Shown one piece after another: positions 50,799 to 61,966 of a stretch of DNA of 64,000 bases. This stretch comes from Serinus canaria (lineage: Eukaryota; Chordata; Aves; Passeriformes; Fringillidae). The position numbers were made by a program, and so were the translations under genes. The stretch covers positions 65,643,543 through 65,707,542 of the forward strand of contig NC_066314.1 of the NCBI RefSeq assembly GCF_022539315.1, given 5' to 3'. Each line of letters begins with the position of its first letter. Positions within the stretch are counted from its first letter, which is position 1. The notes beneath the pieces were generated by a model. The model saw nothing but the letters and a program-made list of their open reading frames with translations, made no database searches and was not told the DNA's origin.

Positions 50799-53700
50799 AT
50801 TTGTGGCTTCATCAGTCATTGCTTCTAGAAAACCAAGAGTAGGCCTTCCCAAAACACTTCCTCAGAAACAGGTTGAAGATGAGAATAAACCTGGGAGAAA
50901 TACAGGTTTGGTAAGTGGAACCATAGGGCTGTAATGGTAACAATCAGACTGCTAATCAAAAACAGTCTTTACCCCTTTTTTCCACTGCTTAAAAGTCACT
51001 GAAGTTTACTGCTGAAGCTGAAATTTCCCAGGTTTGTTCAAAAGTGAAATAAGTCTGCTTTTTTTGTGTGTGTTTGTTCCCAGAATTTTTTCACACTAAA
51101 AGAACTTAAAAATGGTTCAGCCATTTTTGTGATTTTTTTTCCCTTCACAACAGAACATGTAGAAACTATTCCCACTTTAGCAGGAGTGTTTGCTATTATG
51201 TCCTGGATAGCACCACAGCCAAACCAGCATGGGGTTAAAAATTTTATATTTAGCATAAAAACATCTAGCTGAAAAATGCCTTGGAGTGCTCCAATAGAAT
51301 CTGAGTTTGACTTGACCGAATTTTGACCCTGAGGAAATTCCATGCATAAGCAGAATCCATTCTGCATGGCTGTGTCCACTGGGCTCAGAGTGTGCATGGA
51401 GGAGGAAGGCAAGGTTAATGTGTATGTGTGCTTAGCTGATGTCCTTATCCCAGCACAGAGTCCTTAGGGACCTCCTTCCCTCCTGGGGGAGCAGTGCTGA
51501 GGGGAATGATGCTTCTCACACATCTGTGGCTGAATACTCCTTCCAGTCTTAGGGCCCTCCTGTGTCTTGAAGAATAACCTAAATGCCTAATGAGGTTAAA
51601 GGAGGCTTCCTAAGCAACTTGGGTTGGTCCAATACCCTGTGCCTCATTGGCCAGGGTCAGAATTGGGTGTGGGGAGGGTACTTAGGGCCAGACAGAGCCC
51701 AGACATCAGTAGGTCTGTGTGCTGAGGCAAGTCCAAGGTCTAGTTAAGGAGTCAGTCTTCAGGGTCCAGATCATGTTTATCCATGGTCATATAAAGAGGA
51801 AAGCTGTGGCAAGGCTGGAGACCAGCTCTCTTACAGTGTTGCTGGAACAGGGATTGATGGGTCCAGGCTGGGGAGAGAGCCTAGGGAACCTTAATGTGTG
51901 GAAATACTTAAGAGCTGCCTGGAAAAGGCCCAGATTATCTGCCTCTGAAAATGGCCCTTCTTTGAGCAGGGAGTTGGAGGAGACACCTCCAGCCTTCCCT
52001 CCCAGTCTAAGTTAGTCTGATTGTGCACTCTTATATTACCAGTGGATGCAGGATATCCTGTGAATGTTACTCACTCAGGCTCTACACTGTGTGTGACAGA
52101 AGATCAAGCAGAGATGCACCCATGAGAGGTGATGTCCTCCTTACAGAGCAGTAGGACGGAGTGCTGCAAACTCTTACACACACTCCCTGTTCCAGTGCTT
52201 AGAGGACCATCATGTCAGGGAATATTTGCTGGCATTTAGAGTCCATTCAGGCTCCAAGGGAAGTCAGGGGAAGGCGAGCTCTCCATCTGATTGCTTCAAG
52301 GCTGACCTGCCCTAAAGGTCACACTGGGCACCGTGGCCTTGACTCAGCTGAGCAATTTGGAATGTATGTCTTGCTGAATGAGAGCTTATGCATCTAGCTG
52401 AAATTGCTTTATAGGGCACAGTCCAGATCCCACTGAAATGCTCAGGAAGCTTTTGCCATGCGCAACAATGAAAATGTGATCAAATCTATGTCACCTGATT
52501 TTCAGTTAAGCTGAGGATAAAAACTGCTGCTCTGCTGGTTAAAATCAGAATGGACAGTACAGGGACTACCAATAAAAATGTTACAGTGAGATGTGTAAGA
52601 GAAAAGTCCTTTAGTAAGATCTCCTGCAATGTGGATAGATATAGAAGAGAAAGAATTAAAAATAAAGAGTTAAAAATATCTTTAGATGTAGGGAAAATTG
52701 TAGCATCAGGAATAGAACAATGCAAACTTTGATAAGGTGTTCAACCTAAAAGAACAGTTTTATGCTTCATTTTAATGTATTTCCTGACTGATGATTATGC
52801 AAAGATGTCATTTTAATACTCTTTGACAAAGTTGGTTATATAGCATTTATGTATGAGCATTTACGTAAGAGACTGATTTCTTCTGTGAATTTATTTTTTA
52901 AGTCTAACTGGTGACTATAAGCCTGTCTATAAAAGAAGAAACTTTCTAAATTTAAATCCTTCATCTTTCTTAATTCTGAAGTTGTGGTAGTGTCTGGCTC
53001 ATCAGATTTGGAGCGCTCTTAGAAACTGTGGGAATGTTTCTAAATTTGATTGTTAATCTATTGAACAGAAAAGCTGCCATTGGAGAGAATAAACTTCCTT
53101 TTAAAGTACTAGTAAATGTGCAAAAGTGCTGAGAGGCTTAGGAGGGAAAGTCTATTTACAGCTAGAAGATTTGGACTCTTAAGGGCATACAGCACTTTTG
53201 AAAATGAGACTTAAATGCTTCTAAGTAATTTGGGCAGTACATAAAATCATATCTAATTTCCTCTTTTTGCTCTGACATCAACACCAATCATAAAATGATT
53301 TATTATCTAGTTGATAGCAGAACTGGTTTTATGTGGAGCAAATCCAAGAGAAAGAGATATGTTTCAGAAGTGAATGAAATCATTTAATAGTGTTTAAGTA
53401 TGGGAGGCAATACACATCCTTGGTTTCAGTGAAATTAAATGCATTGGTCCTGTAGTAATTATATCCAAACTGGATGTTGTTCTCAGCTGAATGCTCATCC
53501 CTTGGAAACCAGTGGAACTGTGTGTGATGGACTTGCTGCAGTAGCAGCCAGAGTCCATGTAGGCTGGCGCAGTCTTGGAAATCATAAATTATTCCTCTGT
53601 AGCTACAAGAAGGAGGCTAAGGTAACAACGAACAAACACTCTCATGGTTCAAACAGAACCTCAGAACAACAAAATCTTGTTTGAAATTTGATTATTTTGG

Positions 53701-54014
53701 AATATACTTTGCAAGAGGGGTCAAGTACAGACTTCCTCATCACTTCAATGGATCAGACATGCTAATCCCATCTTGCCTGGAGCAAGATGTCCCATCTCTT
53801 AGGGTGCACTGTTGTCAGGCCCTGGTTTCACACAGCTGCAGCTGTGGCTGACAGGAGAAAAGAGAACTTTCTCCACAAGATCTCAGTGGCACAGCAATTT
53901 TTGGGTGAGGAAGAGGCAGCTTCTTTCATGGAAGCTCTTTCATGTCTGCAGTTCTGCTGTGGCTAGATTGGAGACACTCTTTAAAGGGTCAGGATCTCAG
54001 GGCTGGCTGGCTCT

Positions 54015-54046
54015 GTTTCTCTGGAAACAAGAGTTTCTCTGGAAAC
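54015..54046. repeat. Direct repeat GTTTCTCTGGAAAC, 18-bp period
   Basis: GTTTCTCTGGAAAC occurs at 54015-54028 and 54033-54046. Each copy is itself a small dyad (GTTTC/GAAAC). It lies about 500 bp upstream of exon B. Confidence 0.85.
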
Positions 54047-54548
54047 TCAGCAACATTCAGCTGCCCCTGCCCCATTTCCCACATGCTCTTAGGAACTCCA
54101 AGGGGAAACTGGTTCCTTGGGATCCAGGCTCCATGCCAGATGGGACACAGGATGTGCAGAGATGCTGAGCAGTAGGTGGCAAGTGCACAGCAGTGATTGC
54201 CAGCTGCTCCAAAGGGCAGGATAGGTGTCCACAGGGGCCATGACACCCTCCTTGGCTCTCCAGCTCCTCCAACTGCAGAACCTGGAACAGAGGCAACTGG
54301 GCAGTTTGAGGAGTCACAGGATTGGTTCATACAGGGGAGCCTGCCCTTGGAGAGGGAGGCATCAGAGCTTTGGCTGGATCAACCTCCAATCCTGATCCAT
54401 CACTGGAGGAGACCCCTGACAGCCCAGGTTCCCTAGACATTTAAAACACAGCTCAGGGACCGAGCATAGCGAAGGGCAATAAACATGGTCATAAATCAAA
54501 AATAATATAAACAAATAAAAAAAGCGAAACGTTGCGTTTTGTTCACAG

Positions 54549-54831
54549 TGACGATCCCAGCGGTTCCACAAGCAAGAAAGCCGGGTGTGAAACGGAGGAT
54601 CCGAAGGAGGCCGGCAGACAGAGTGGCCAGGAAGGCAGGTCCGACCCGCTCAGAGCCCAGCATGCGGAGCTCCAAGAAGAGCAGGCAGCGGGGTGTTCCC
54701 CTCTGGTGCAGAAGGCGAGCCTCCACCACACGGGCTCCCCAGTGAGAGTGCAGCGCAGCAAAGGGACGGCCTCGTGTTCCCATGCGGCTGCCTCCGATTA
54801 TGAGCTCTCCCTTGACCTAAAGAATAAACAG
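54549..54831 (+). CDS. IQSEC3: IQSEC3 internal exon B (283 nt)
   Basis: It encodes 94 full codons plus one leading base that completes the serine codon begun in exon A. The protein is polar and Lys/Glu/Gln/Ser-rich (SDDPSGSTSKKAG ... QAELQEEQ-like segments), apparently a disordered linker. It ends ASDYELSLDLKNKQ, the conserved IQSEC lead-in to the IQ motif, which fixes identity and frame. The end falls on a codon boundary before donor gtacca. The exon is GC- and CpG-rich against AT-rich flanks, so several other frames happen to stay open over it; they are shadows. The acceptor (cgttttgttcacag) follows an A-rich stretch and has a short, interrupted pyrimidine tract, so it looks weak. The donor lacks G at +5. 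Skipping this exon would shift the frame. Confidence 0.93.
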
Positions 54832-55200
54832 GTACCAAGGCTTCCTCCTCAGGCTGTGGGAGAAGGGGATGGGGCGGGTGGGACTGTATTTGCACTGTGG
54901 TGGAATGACTTTCAGCAAATACATTAGCCTTTTGTTCACCTGGAGCTTTTGCCCTGCCTAGCTGGCCCTTTGGGTATGTGAGGCTGATGGAGGAATTAGA
55001 TTCCCCACCTGTGACTGAGTCACTCTTTCACCCAAGCCTGCTGGCATCTGCTTCTTGTTTCCTGGATTCAGTGGTCCAAAATGGACCTAGGAACCCAGCT
55101 GTAAGTGTAGGCTTAGAGGTAGGCTGCAGGCAGCCAAGAGCAGCAGCATCCAAGGGTAGTGCCTTGCTCTCAAGTGTACAGTGTCAACAGGGCTCCCTGC

Positions 55201-55262
55201 AACTGGTTGTTCCAAATTACCTCCCTCATGGAACTGGTTGTTCCAAACTACCTCCCTCCCTC
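55201..55262. repeat. 31-bp tandem duplication (two copies)
   Basis: Two adjacent copies starting AACTGGTTGTTCCAAA and ending CTACCTCCCTC-like, with a few differences between them. Local duplication about 370 bp downstream of exon B. Confidence 0.85.
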
Positions 55263-56835
55263 CAAGAACCATCTTGCCATCTTGGATCATGGAGAGCAGG
55301 CCCCCAGCACACTTCTTCAGTAGCATGAGCTTTTAAGAGGAAGTGGGGTTTATTCAGTGAGTCTCCTGCACAGCTTCTACCACGATGTTTGTGCACTGCT
55401 GCCACCACTGCCCTCAGTCCAGAGGAGGATGCTAAAGAGATAGGCAAGTTTACCAGGCTAAGAGAAAATGATTCAGTCCTAGAAGTTGTGTTCTGTGCCT
55501 GAGGCTACAGCCTAGCTCCAGAGCACAAGAGTGCCCATCTCTAGCTGCGTGTCCTGATGCAGGAGACACTGGGACAGGGGCTAATGGCAGTTGGCCTCTT
55601 CCTTCACAAGTGGAATGTGTCCCCTCCCTCCTCATCTCTACAGGAGAGCTGTTGTGCAAAACAGAACCTAAAGCATAATTTGTGCCTTTTCCCTGGGAAG
55701 GCAGCACAGTCAGAGGCTGTAGGATATGCAGACCCTGCAGTCTGTGAGGTGAGGAGGACAAGTGACAGGGGGAGAGTTCAGTGAAAGCTGTGCTACTGCA
55801 GCTGAAGGGTCTCAGATAATGAGGTTTCCACAGAAGAAGCTGCTACTTCTGGGACATCTCTCGACCACTTCCCTCAAGGCACAGATGCTGTCCCTAAACA
55901 TACATGTCAGATCAAAGACCCAATAGATTTCTGAGCAAAAGAGACACCTTTGCTCTCTAGCTCTGTCTTTCTCTAAATACTGCATACTCAGACTTCTTGC
56001 TTCACACCAGGAAAAAATTAGGGGGACTAATTAACTGGCTTCACAAGCTACTGTGGATATCTTCAGGGTGGGCCACATCTTGACTGCTATGCATGTTCTT
56101 AGTCTCCTCAATATCCTACAGCTGCTCTGGTTTGTCTTGGGGAGTGTCTGTCCTGTGTTATTTTAGCTTTAAGGTCATGTTGCCATATCATTGTTCTTGC
56201 AGCAGATGCCAAATCTGCCCTGGATGCATGTGAACAAGAGAGACATGTTCAGCTGATTGCTCATTAATGTCTGGTGCCTCACAGAACTGACCTTGCAGGG
56301 ACAGAGCCTATCTCCTTGGTGAAACCACTTTTCTCACACCAAAGGGGCCTTACAATTTGTGTGCCTCTCTAGACTCATGGGCATCTTCAGTGAATTGCCT
56401 TCAGCTCTGGAAGGGGGGATTTTCAGGCAGTGAAGAGCACTAATTCTTCCACTGTAGTATGTGTTTTTATAGATACTCCTCTCAATTTACTCATCAGTTA
56501 GTTTTCTTAAATGGGAATAACAGTGATAGGACCTGCAGAGTGCTGTCCCAGTATAATCCTACTTATAGCAGAACTTGTAATACAGGAATAGAACTCACAG
56601 TAAGAGAAAAAGGTGCAAGGAGACGTTTTTAGTTTCATAGCACAATGGAAGTCACATTTACCTTTTGAGAGAGGACTGAGTGCTAGTAAGGAAGAAGGGT
56701 AAAGTGCAGCCTCCTCTGCAAGACTTGGACCAGTCATAGCCCCTCAGCATCATCCTAGAGAGCTGGTGAGTGGCTTCATAGCTCTCCTTGCTCCCTACCC
56801 CATGAAACAGAGAATTCTGACAGTGCACAGAGCAG

Positions 56836-56871
56836 ACTTGAGTCTCCCAGTCTATGCTGGGAGACTCAAGT
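56836..56871. repeat. Perfect inverted repeat, 15-bp arms and 6-nt loop
   Basis: ACTTGAGTCTCCCAG (56836-56850) is exactly complementary to CTGGGAGACTCAAGT (56857-56871), with loop TCTATG. Transcribed on either strand it would give a stable 36-nt stem-loop. The stem is shorter than a microRNA precursor needs, and I see no longer imperfect extension, so it is recorded as a repeat rather than an RNA gene. Confidence 0.9.
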
Positions 56872-57489
56872 ACTAAAGTTCCCCTGTGCTTAGACTCTAT
56901 TGTAATGTTGGGAGAATGCAAGGGACCACGGGAAAGAGGAGCATGCTTTCAGTCATATATACACTTGGGCTGTGCTGAAGGGCAGCACATGTCCCATGGA
57001 TGAAGGAAAACACTCCATTAACAAACATCCCTTATAGCAATGTCCTTCCATTGTGAGAGGCTGGAGGGAGGAAAAAGCATTAAGAATGAGTGACATGTAT
57101 GCTTTGTATGTATTTCTTTTTTTCTAATGTTTTAAAATGTATCATTGCCTTGAGTGACTCAGATTCTGTCCCTAAGCCTGATTCTTTTCCAGTTATAACA
57201 TGGTGGCACATCACTATGTTCAGTGGCAAACTGGGTAGAAAACCAGTACTAACTGAGTATAAGATCAGGCTGTGGTCTCTCCTGGCAGATTTATAAATTT
57301 ATGCCTATGGGCACTGAAGCCATGGGGTGTGCACCTCAAATGTTTGGCCATATCCAGGCCTGCAGTTGTCTTGCCTTTTGGCTTGCCTTGACCTTGCTAA
57401 ATCTCCCTTCATATGCAATCCCTCATGGCAGTGGATATTTCACAGCCATTTCTAATTCAGCCACAATTGCTCAGAATGAGTGTTCATAC

Positions 57490-57660
57490 TGAGGCCCAGG
57501 AATGTATTAAGCTAATTATTCTTTGAAATCCCCCCGATCCCCCTCCTGCTCTTCCCTTCCTTTGGCGCCGGCTGTCGGATCATTCCCCAGAGAAGAGTAG
57601 CTTTAAGTAGGCAATTACTTGTAATTCATGGGGTTTATTAGGAGCAAGAGAAGGCCAATC
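57490..57660. promoter_or_regulatory. Candidate conserved noncoding element with paired homeodomain site
   Basis: This non-repetitive stretch has isolated CpGs (TTTGGCGCCGGCTGTCGGAT) and AT-rich sites (TTAAGCTAATTATT, TTTAAGTAGG). It includes an inverted homeodomain-type pair AATTAC-TT-GTAATT at 57613-57626. No repeat or coding signal explains it. An intronic enhancer is plausible but unproven. Confidence 0.3.
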
Positions 57661-60600
57661 ATGTCTGGCCTTTCTCAGCTCTCAGATGAGAACAGAAGGT
57701 TCCTCCAGCCATCCAGAGTTATATCTCCATTACCCGTGACTGCTGTGGTGCTAACAGACGCCCTTCACTCCTCTGGAGGGGAAGAACACAGGCTACAGCT
57801 GTGTGAAATCCTTTAATTCCTTTGGACTGTCAGTTAGCTCGATCTGATAGCAAATGAGGATGTCTCAGACATCCATTAGCAGCAAATGTCTGGGCAACAG
57901 CAAAGAAAAAGAGACAGAGACCCACTGCTACCAAACAAGGGTGGGGAGGGCTCTATGAGCATACTGCATATAGCTCTGCCAGTCTTCTCAAGCATCCCTT
58001 GGAACACTCCCTGTCCCTGTTATGCCTGCTGAAAGATACTGTAGGATTCTCCTTGCTTTGGACAGTGTCAATAGGCAGTGGATCACAGGCAGAACCCAGC
58101 CTTGCACGCCAGGTATGAACTAGAAAACAGACTACTTGAGGAGGAGTCCTCTCACTTCAGATCTAGGAGTTCTCTCACTTCTTATCTTGTTCTGCTCCTT
58201 AATGCCTTAGTCCTTTGGGAGTACTGAGATTATGGTCTGCAAAAATCTGGTGATGTTTTTTATCGAGGTACTGACAGCTTGCTCTGTTTCTTTTGGACTT
58301 TTAGAAGGTTCTCTCCTCACTAGCTATTAAAGTCTGCCATTTTTGGCACTGTCCTTGCATGAGATAAACTGGCCTTTTACTTCAGATCAGCAATGACATC
58401 TTGCCTTGGCTTCTAATAAGATCAGAGCATATGAATTTCATGTTTTCAGGATGGCTGTCACCTCCTTGGAAACCTCAGATAATTGTAAGGCTCTTGCTTC
58501 TGTTTTATTTTGCATTTTACTGTTATTCTGTCTCTCTCATTTGTTCCTCTTTCCCTCATAACACAATTAGCTCTACATTTTCATTAACCAGATCATTATT
58601 TTAAGTGCTCACGGTCAGTTGTCAGTAATAACTGTCTGGGTTGGGCCTTTGCAGGTTACTGGTTTAATTTACATTGATTTGCATGAGCCCTCATCCTGAA
58701 GGAATGGGCCAAGGGATAGTTCAGTCTCTTTCCAGGCAGGCCAACTTTAAAGACGTGTCAGGAGTGTTGGTTTTATGGCAGGATATAAGATGTCCTTGTT
58801 TATCCCAAAGGCCTGCTGCCAGGTCTTGTGGTAAATGACACTGTGCTCATGATTATTGGGGGGAGGGGGGGTGAGTTTTAGCAACATTTATGCAGACCAT
58901 TTCTGGGAGGGCAGCAGTGAAAGTATTAGGCAAATGTTCTTTAAATTAGGGGTAAACAGAGCTCTGAGCCAGCTACCTTTGCAACTGCAGTGGCCAACCC
59001 CATCACTAAGAAAATTGCTAGTATTTCTTAGTGCTGGGCTTTGATGTTTGCTTTGGACAGACCATGAGCTCAAGGGCAAGGCAGACAGAAAACAGAAACC
59101 TACCTGCTGTTTGAACACAAGGCAAAGGTCCCTGCTTCATGTCTAGAGAGGGAAGTATGAAAGGATGTGCTCCCCATCCATAAATGTCAGCCTCCCAGTA
59201 CTTGCTCCACAGCCAGGATACCAATGCAGGCACAAAATGGCTGGGCTTAGATTGTTCCTCTCTGCCTGTCATCTCCCAAGGTCACATTATCTTTCTCTAC
59301 TTCCAGAGGAGTTAATATTGGAAAGATTCCAGAGGTCATTTACACTTCTCATAGCTGTCAGACCAGGTCTTTACGTGTACCTACATCACTCACTGATGCT
59401 TTTAGCTGTAACTTACGTCATGCTATGAGAAAGAAGAAGGAAGCAGGTGACATGACATGACTCTGTGAGCTGAGGCTCATGCCTCAGTCTCACTTGGACT
59501 GTGAAAGCAATTTGCACTTAAACTCAGATCTTGTGGAGCTCAGCTTTTCAAACTGTGAGTACTGGGCCAACAAGGCATGGTGAGGGACAAGTGGTATGTC
59601 TGGGGATGAGGATGCAGTCAGTAAAACCCATTCTTTGGTTCTGCTAACGAGCTCATATTCACCACGACTGATGCAGTAAATCCTCTGCTAATTCAGGACT
59701 GACTTCACCAGCACTCTCAGTCCTGCCTTTCATCTTTTTTGATTTTTCTACATGTGTGCAGACACATATTAACACAGTCTGCAACTGCGCTCTGCCCTGT
59801 GAAGTGCCAATGATAGCTTAAAGCCTAAACCTCAGTGAAGGTTGTTTGAGTTCATTCTTCTTTTTTTTTTTAACCCCATCTTCCACCTTCATCTTCACAC
59901 TGTCCCCCTTGTCCTCTGTCAGTCACTCATTGGAACCAAATCATCTGTCATTCTCCTGGAATTTGTTAGTGAAAACCCAGCTGCAGAGGAAGAGTGGGGG
60001 GATTACCAGGGAGTTTAAATTCTAGACTACAGGGACAACCATACATACCTGCTTTGCTGAATCCAGTTGAGATGGTGTGTGTTGATGTATTTACATGTGT
60101 TTGTCATTACCAGCTCAGGTAAATCTTCCTTCTGCTTTTTTTATTATCTTGTCTCAACATTTAAAATTCAGACATTTTGCCTTTCAAAACTGAGAGTCTT
60201 TCTTTTTCTGGGTATTTTTCTTTTCATTGCTGGCTGACACCTGAAAAAATCAGCAAAAAGGAAGACACTTTGGGATTCAGAGTACATTTTAAAAGACACA
60301 ACTCAGAACAAGCCCAGTCTCCACTAACTTACATGGAAGTTTATGTTTCTTGCTAACTGCTAGATCAAGCCAGCATTCTCTGCATTTAAAAATGAAATTT
60401 CCTTCCCTTTTTCTGAATGATTTCTCATTTTGCTGACAGTATTTACAAAGGTTGCTAAGGAGGGGAGAAGCATTAGTAACACTCTGAGACAAGAGATAAT
60501 GCTTGACATTACCAGAGCACCGCTGACTAGGAAGACATATTGCTGGAACGTTGTATTTGCAGTGATGAACTTACCCTAAAGGCCATCAGAAGTGAGTCTG

Positions 60601-60887
60601 CAAGGGAAGGGCACCTGCAGGCTCCAGCTTTTATGACTGGCACCCTAGGAAGAGGCAGGATCCTGCTACAGCTGTGAGGAAGCTCATGGTGCTGATGATT
60701 TAGCCAGTCATGTCCAAATGGGAACCTTCTGTTGAAGTCCAGGGCATGGCATTGCAGGGAAAAGTTTATTCGGTGCCAGAAATCCCTTTGACAGTCATTG
60801 AAAATGAATCAGTGTAGAAAGTGGGGCAATAAGAAGCCATGAGGAGGCAATTAGCAAAAACTAACATATCTGCTCTCTGCTTTTCAG

Positions 60888-61966
60888 ATCGAAATGCTAG
60901 AACACAAATACGGCGGCCACCTGGTGTCTCGCAGGGCAGCTTGTACCATCCAGACTGCGTTCCGGCAGTACCAGCTCAGCAAGAACTTTGAGAAGATCCG
61001 CAACTCCCTGCTGGAGAGCCGCATGCCGCGCCGCATCTCCCTGAGGAAAGTCCGCGTCCAGAACTCGGAGAGCTTTTCCGCGGAGAAAGCCCTGGTGGAG
61101 GGGTACAACTTCGTGGGCATCCCCCTGGTGAGGTCCCCGTCCTTGCCAGCCACTATCAGTGGGGCACTAACTGAGCTGGAGGACTCCTTCACTGAACAAG
61201 TTCAGTCCCTGGCGAAATCCATCGATGATGCCCTCAGCACCTGGAGCCTGAAGACCATGTGCTCCCTGCAAGATGGGGGCTCCTACCAGATCAGGGAGAC
61301 CTTCAGCGCTAGCTCCATGCAGCCAAACCAAGACTTAGAGGCTGAGCTACAGGATCAGGAGAAGGAGGAAGGTCTCCTGCCAGATACTCTACCCAAGAGC
61401 AGCAGCACTCTCATGATGGCTTTTCGAGATGTCACAGTTCAGATCGACAACAAGAACATCTCTGTCTCTTCATCTACCTCGGTGTCCATGGCAAACTGTC
61501 TCAGCAGCAACGACCAGGCTGGGCTCTCTCCAGCTACCAAGGCTGAAGAAAGCCCAGGAGAAGGGGAGGGAGAAGCCAGTGAACTACTGTCTGCCCCAGA
61601 GAGCTTACCTGAGAACAGCCTCACTTCCACCGAGGTGGATGTCAGTACCAATGGCACAGGGGACAGCAGTGCTGAGCCGGATCAGATGGCGGTGCAGAAG
61701 CTCCAGTTTGATGCAAGCAATGAGGCAGGACAAAGCAAAGGCTTGGAGTCTGAGAATGCAGACAACTCAGAGCAGCTGAGCAGCAGCAGCACCTCCACCT
61801 CAGCCAAGTCAGCCTCTGAGGTGTCCTCAAAAGAAGCCCTGCAGGCCATGATCCTCAGTCTCCCGAGGTACCACTGCGAGAACCCAGCCAGCTGCAAGTC
61901 CCCCACACTTTCCACAGACACCATGAGGAAACGCCTTTACCGCATTGGACTGAACCTCTTTAACAT
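60888..61966 (+). CDS. IQSEC3: IQSEC3 internal exon C: IQ motif to SEC7 start (1079 nt)
   Basis: It encodes 359 codons plus two bases. It opens [19 protein letters not shown]; residues about 18-34 are the calmodulin-binding IQ motif ([15 protein letters not shown]). Next come the conserved [10 protein letters not shown] and the [20 protein letters not shown] block, then [12 protein letters not shown] long serine/acidic low-complexity linker follows, rich in S, E, T and A, with a serine run near [10 protein letters not shown]. The end, [15 protein letters not shown] then [13 protein letters not shown], is the entry to the catalytic SEC7 domain, which activates ARF1/ARF6 by GDP-GTP exchange. 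The acceptor is tgcttttcag; the donor gtaagt is a perfect consensus and splits an isoleucine codon (AT|). The ATG at 60894 is internal, not a start, and the apparent stop at 61968 lies in the intron. Very close to human IQSEC3 in the ordered blocks and divergent in the linker. Confidence 0.97.

Larger units (their letters stand above)
36441..54548 (+). other. IQSEC3: IQSEC3 intron between exons A and B (18.1 kb)
   Basis: The boundaries are gtggga at the donor and ttgttcacag at the acceptor. The codon split (AG|T, serine) fits across it. I see no further exon inside. Identifiable contents are small tandem duplications (42264-42311, 49305-49340, 49994-50036, 50762-50798, 54015-54046), a hairpin at 49604-49630, and several stretches with the homeodomain-site-rich look of conserved noncoding DNA (about 39000-39215, 40255-40600, 46380-46650, 50320-50560). 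No recent LINE, SINE or LTR copy was recognised, unlike the upstream 36 kb. Long minus-strand frames at 39788-40291 and 43952-44485 are not credible genes. Confidence 0.85.
54832..60887 (+). other. IQSEC3: IQSEC3 intron between exons B and C (6.1 kb)
   Basis: The phase 0 intron runs from gtaccaag to tgcttttcag. It contains a 31-bp tandem duplication (55201-55262), a 15-bp-arm hairpin (56836-56871), and a candidate conserved element near 57490-57660. No interspersed repeat or extra exon was recognised. The small open frames here have no recognisable product. Confidence 0.88.

Noticed and set aside
54496..54895. Several overlapping open frames on both strands around exon B
   Set aside because: The segment is GC-rich and poor in stop codons. 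Only one plus-strand frame joins in phase to exons A and C and ends in the conserved DYELSLDLKNKQ.
56836..56871. microRNA precursor
   Set aside because: A 15-bp perfect stem with a 6-nt loop is too short for a typical precursor of about 60-80 nt, and no extended pairing flanks it.
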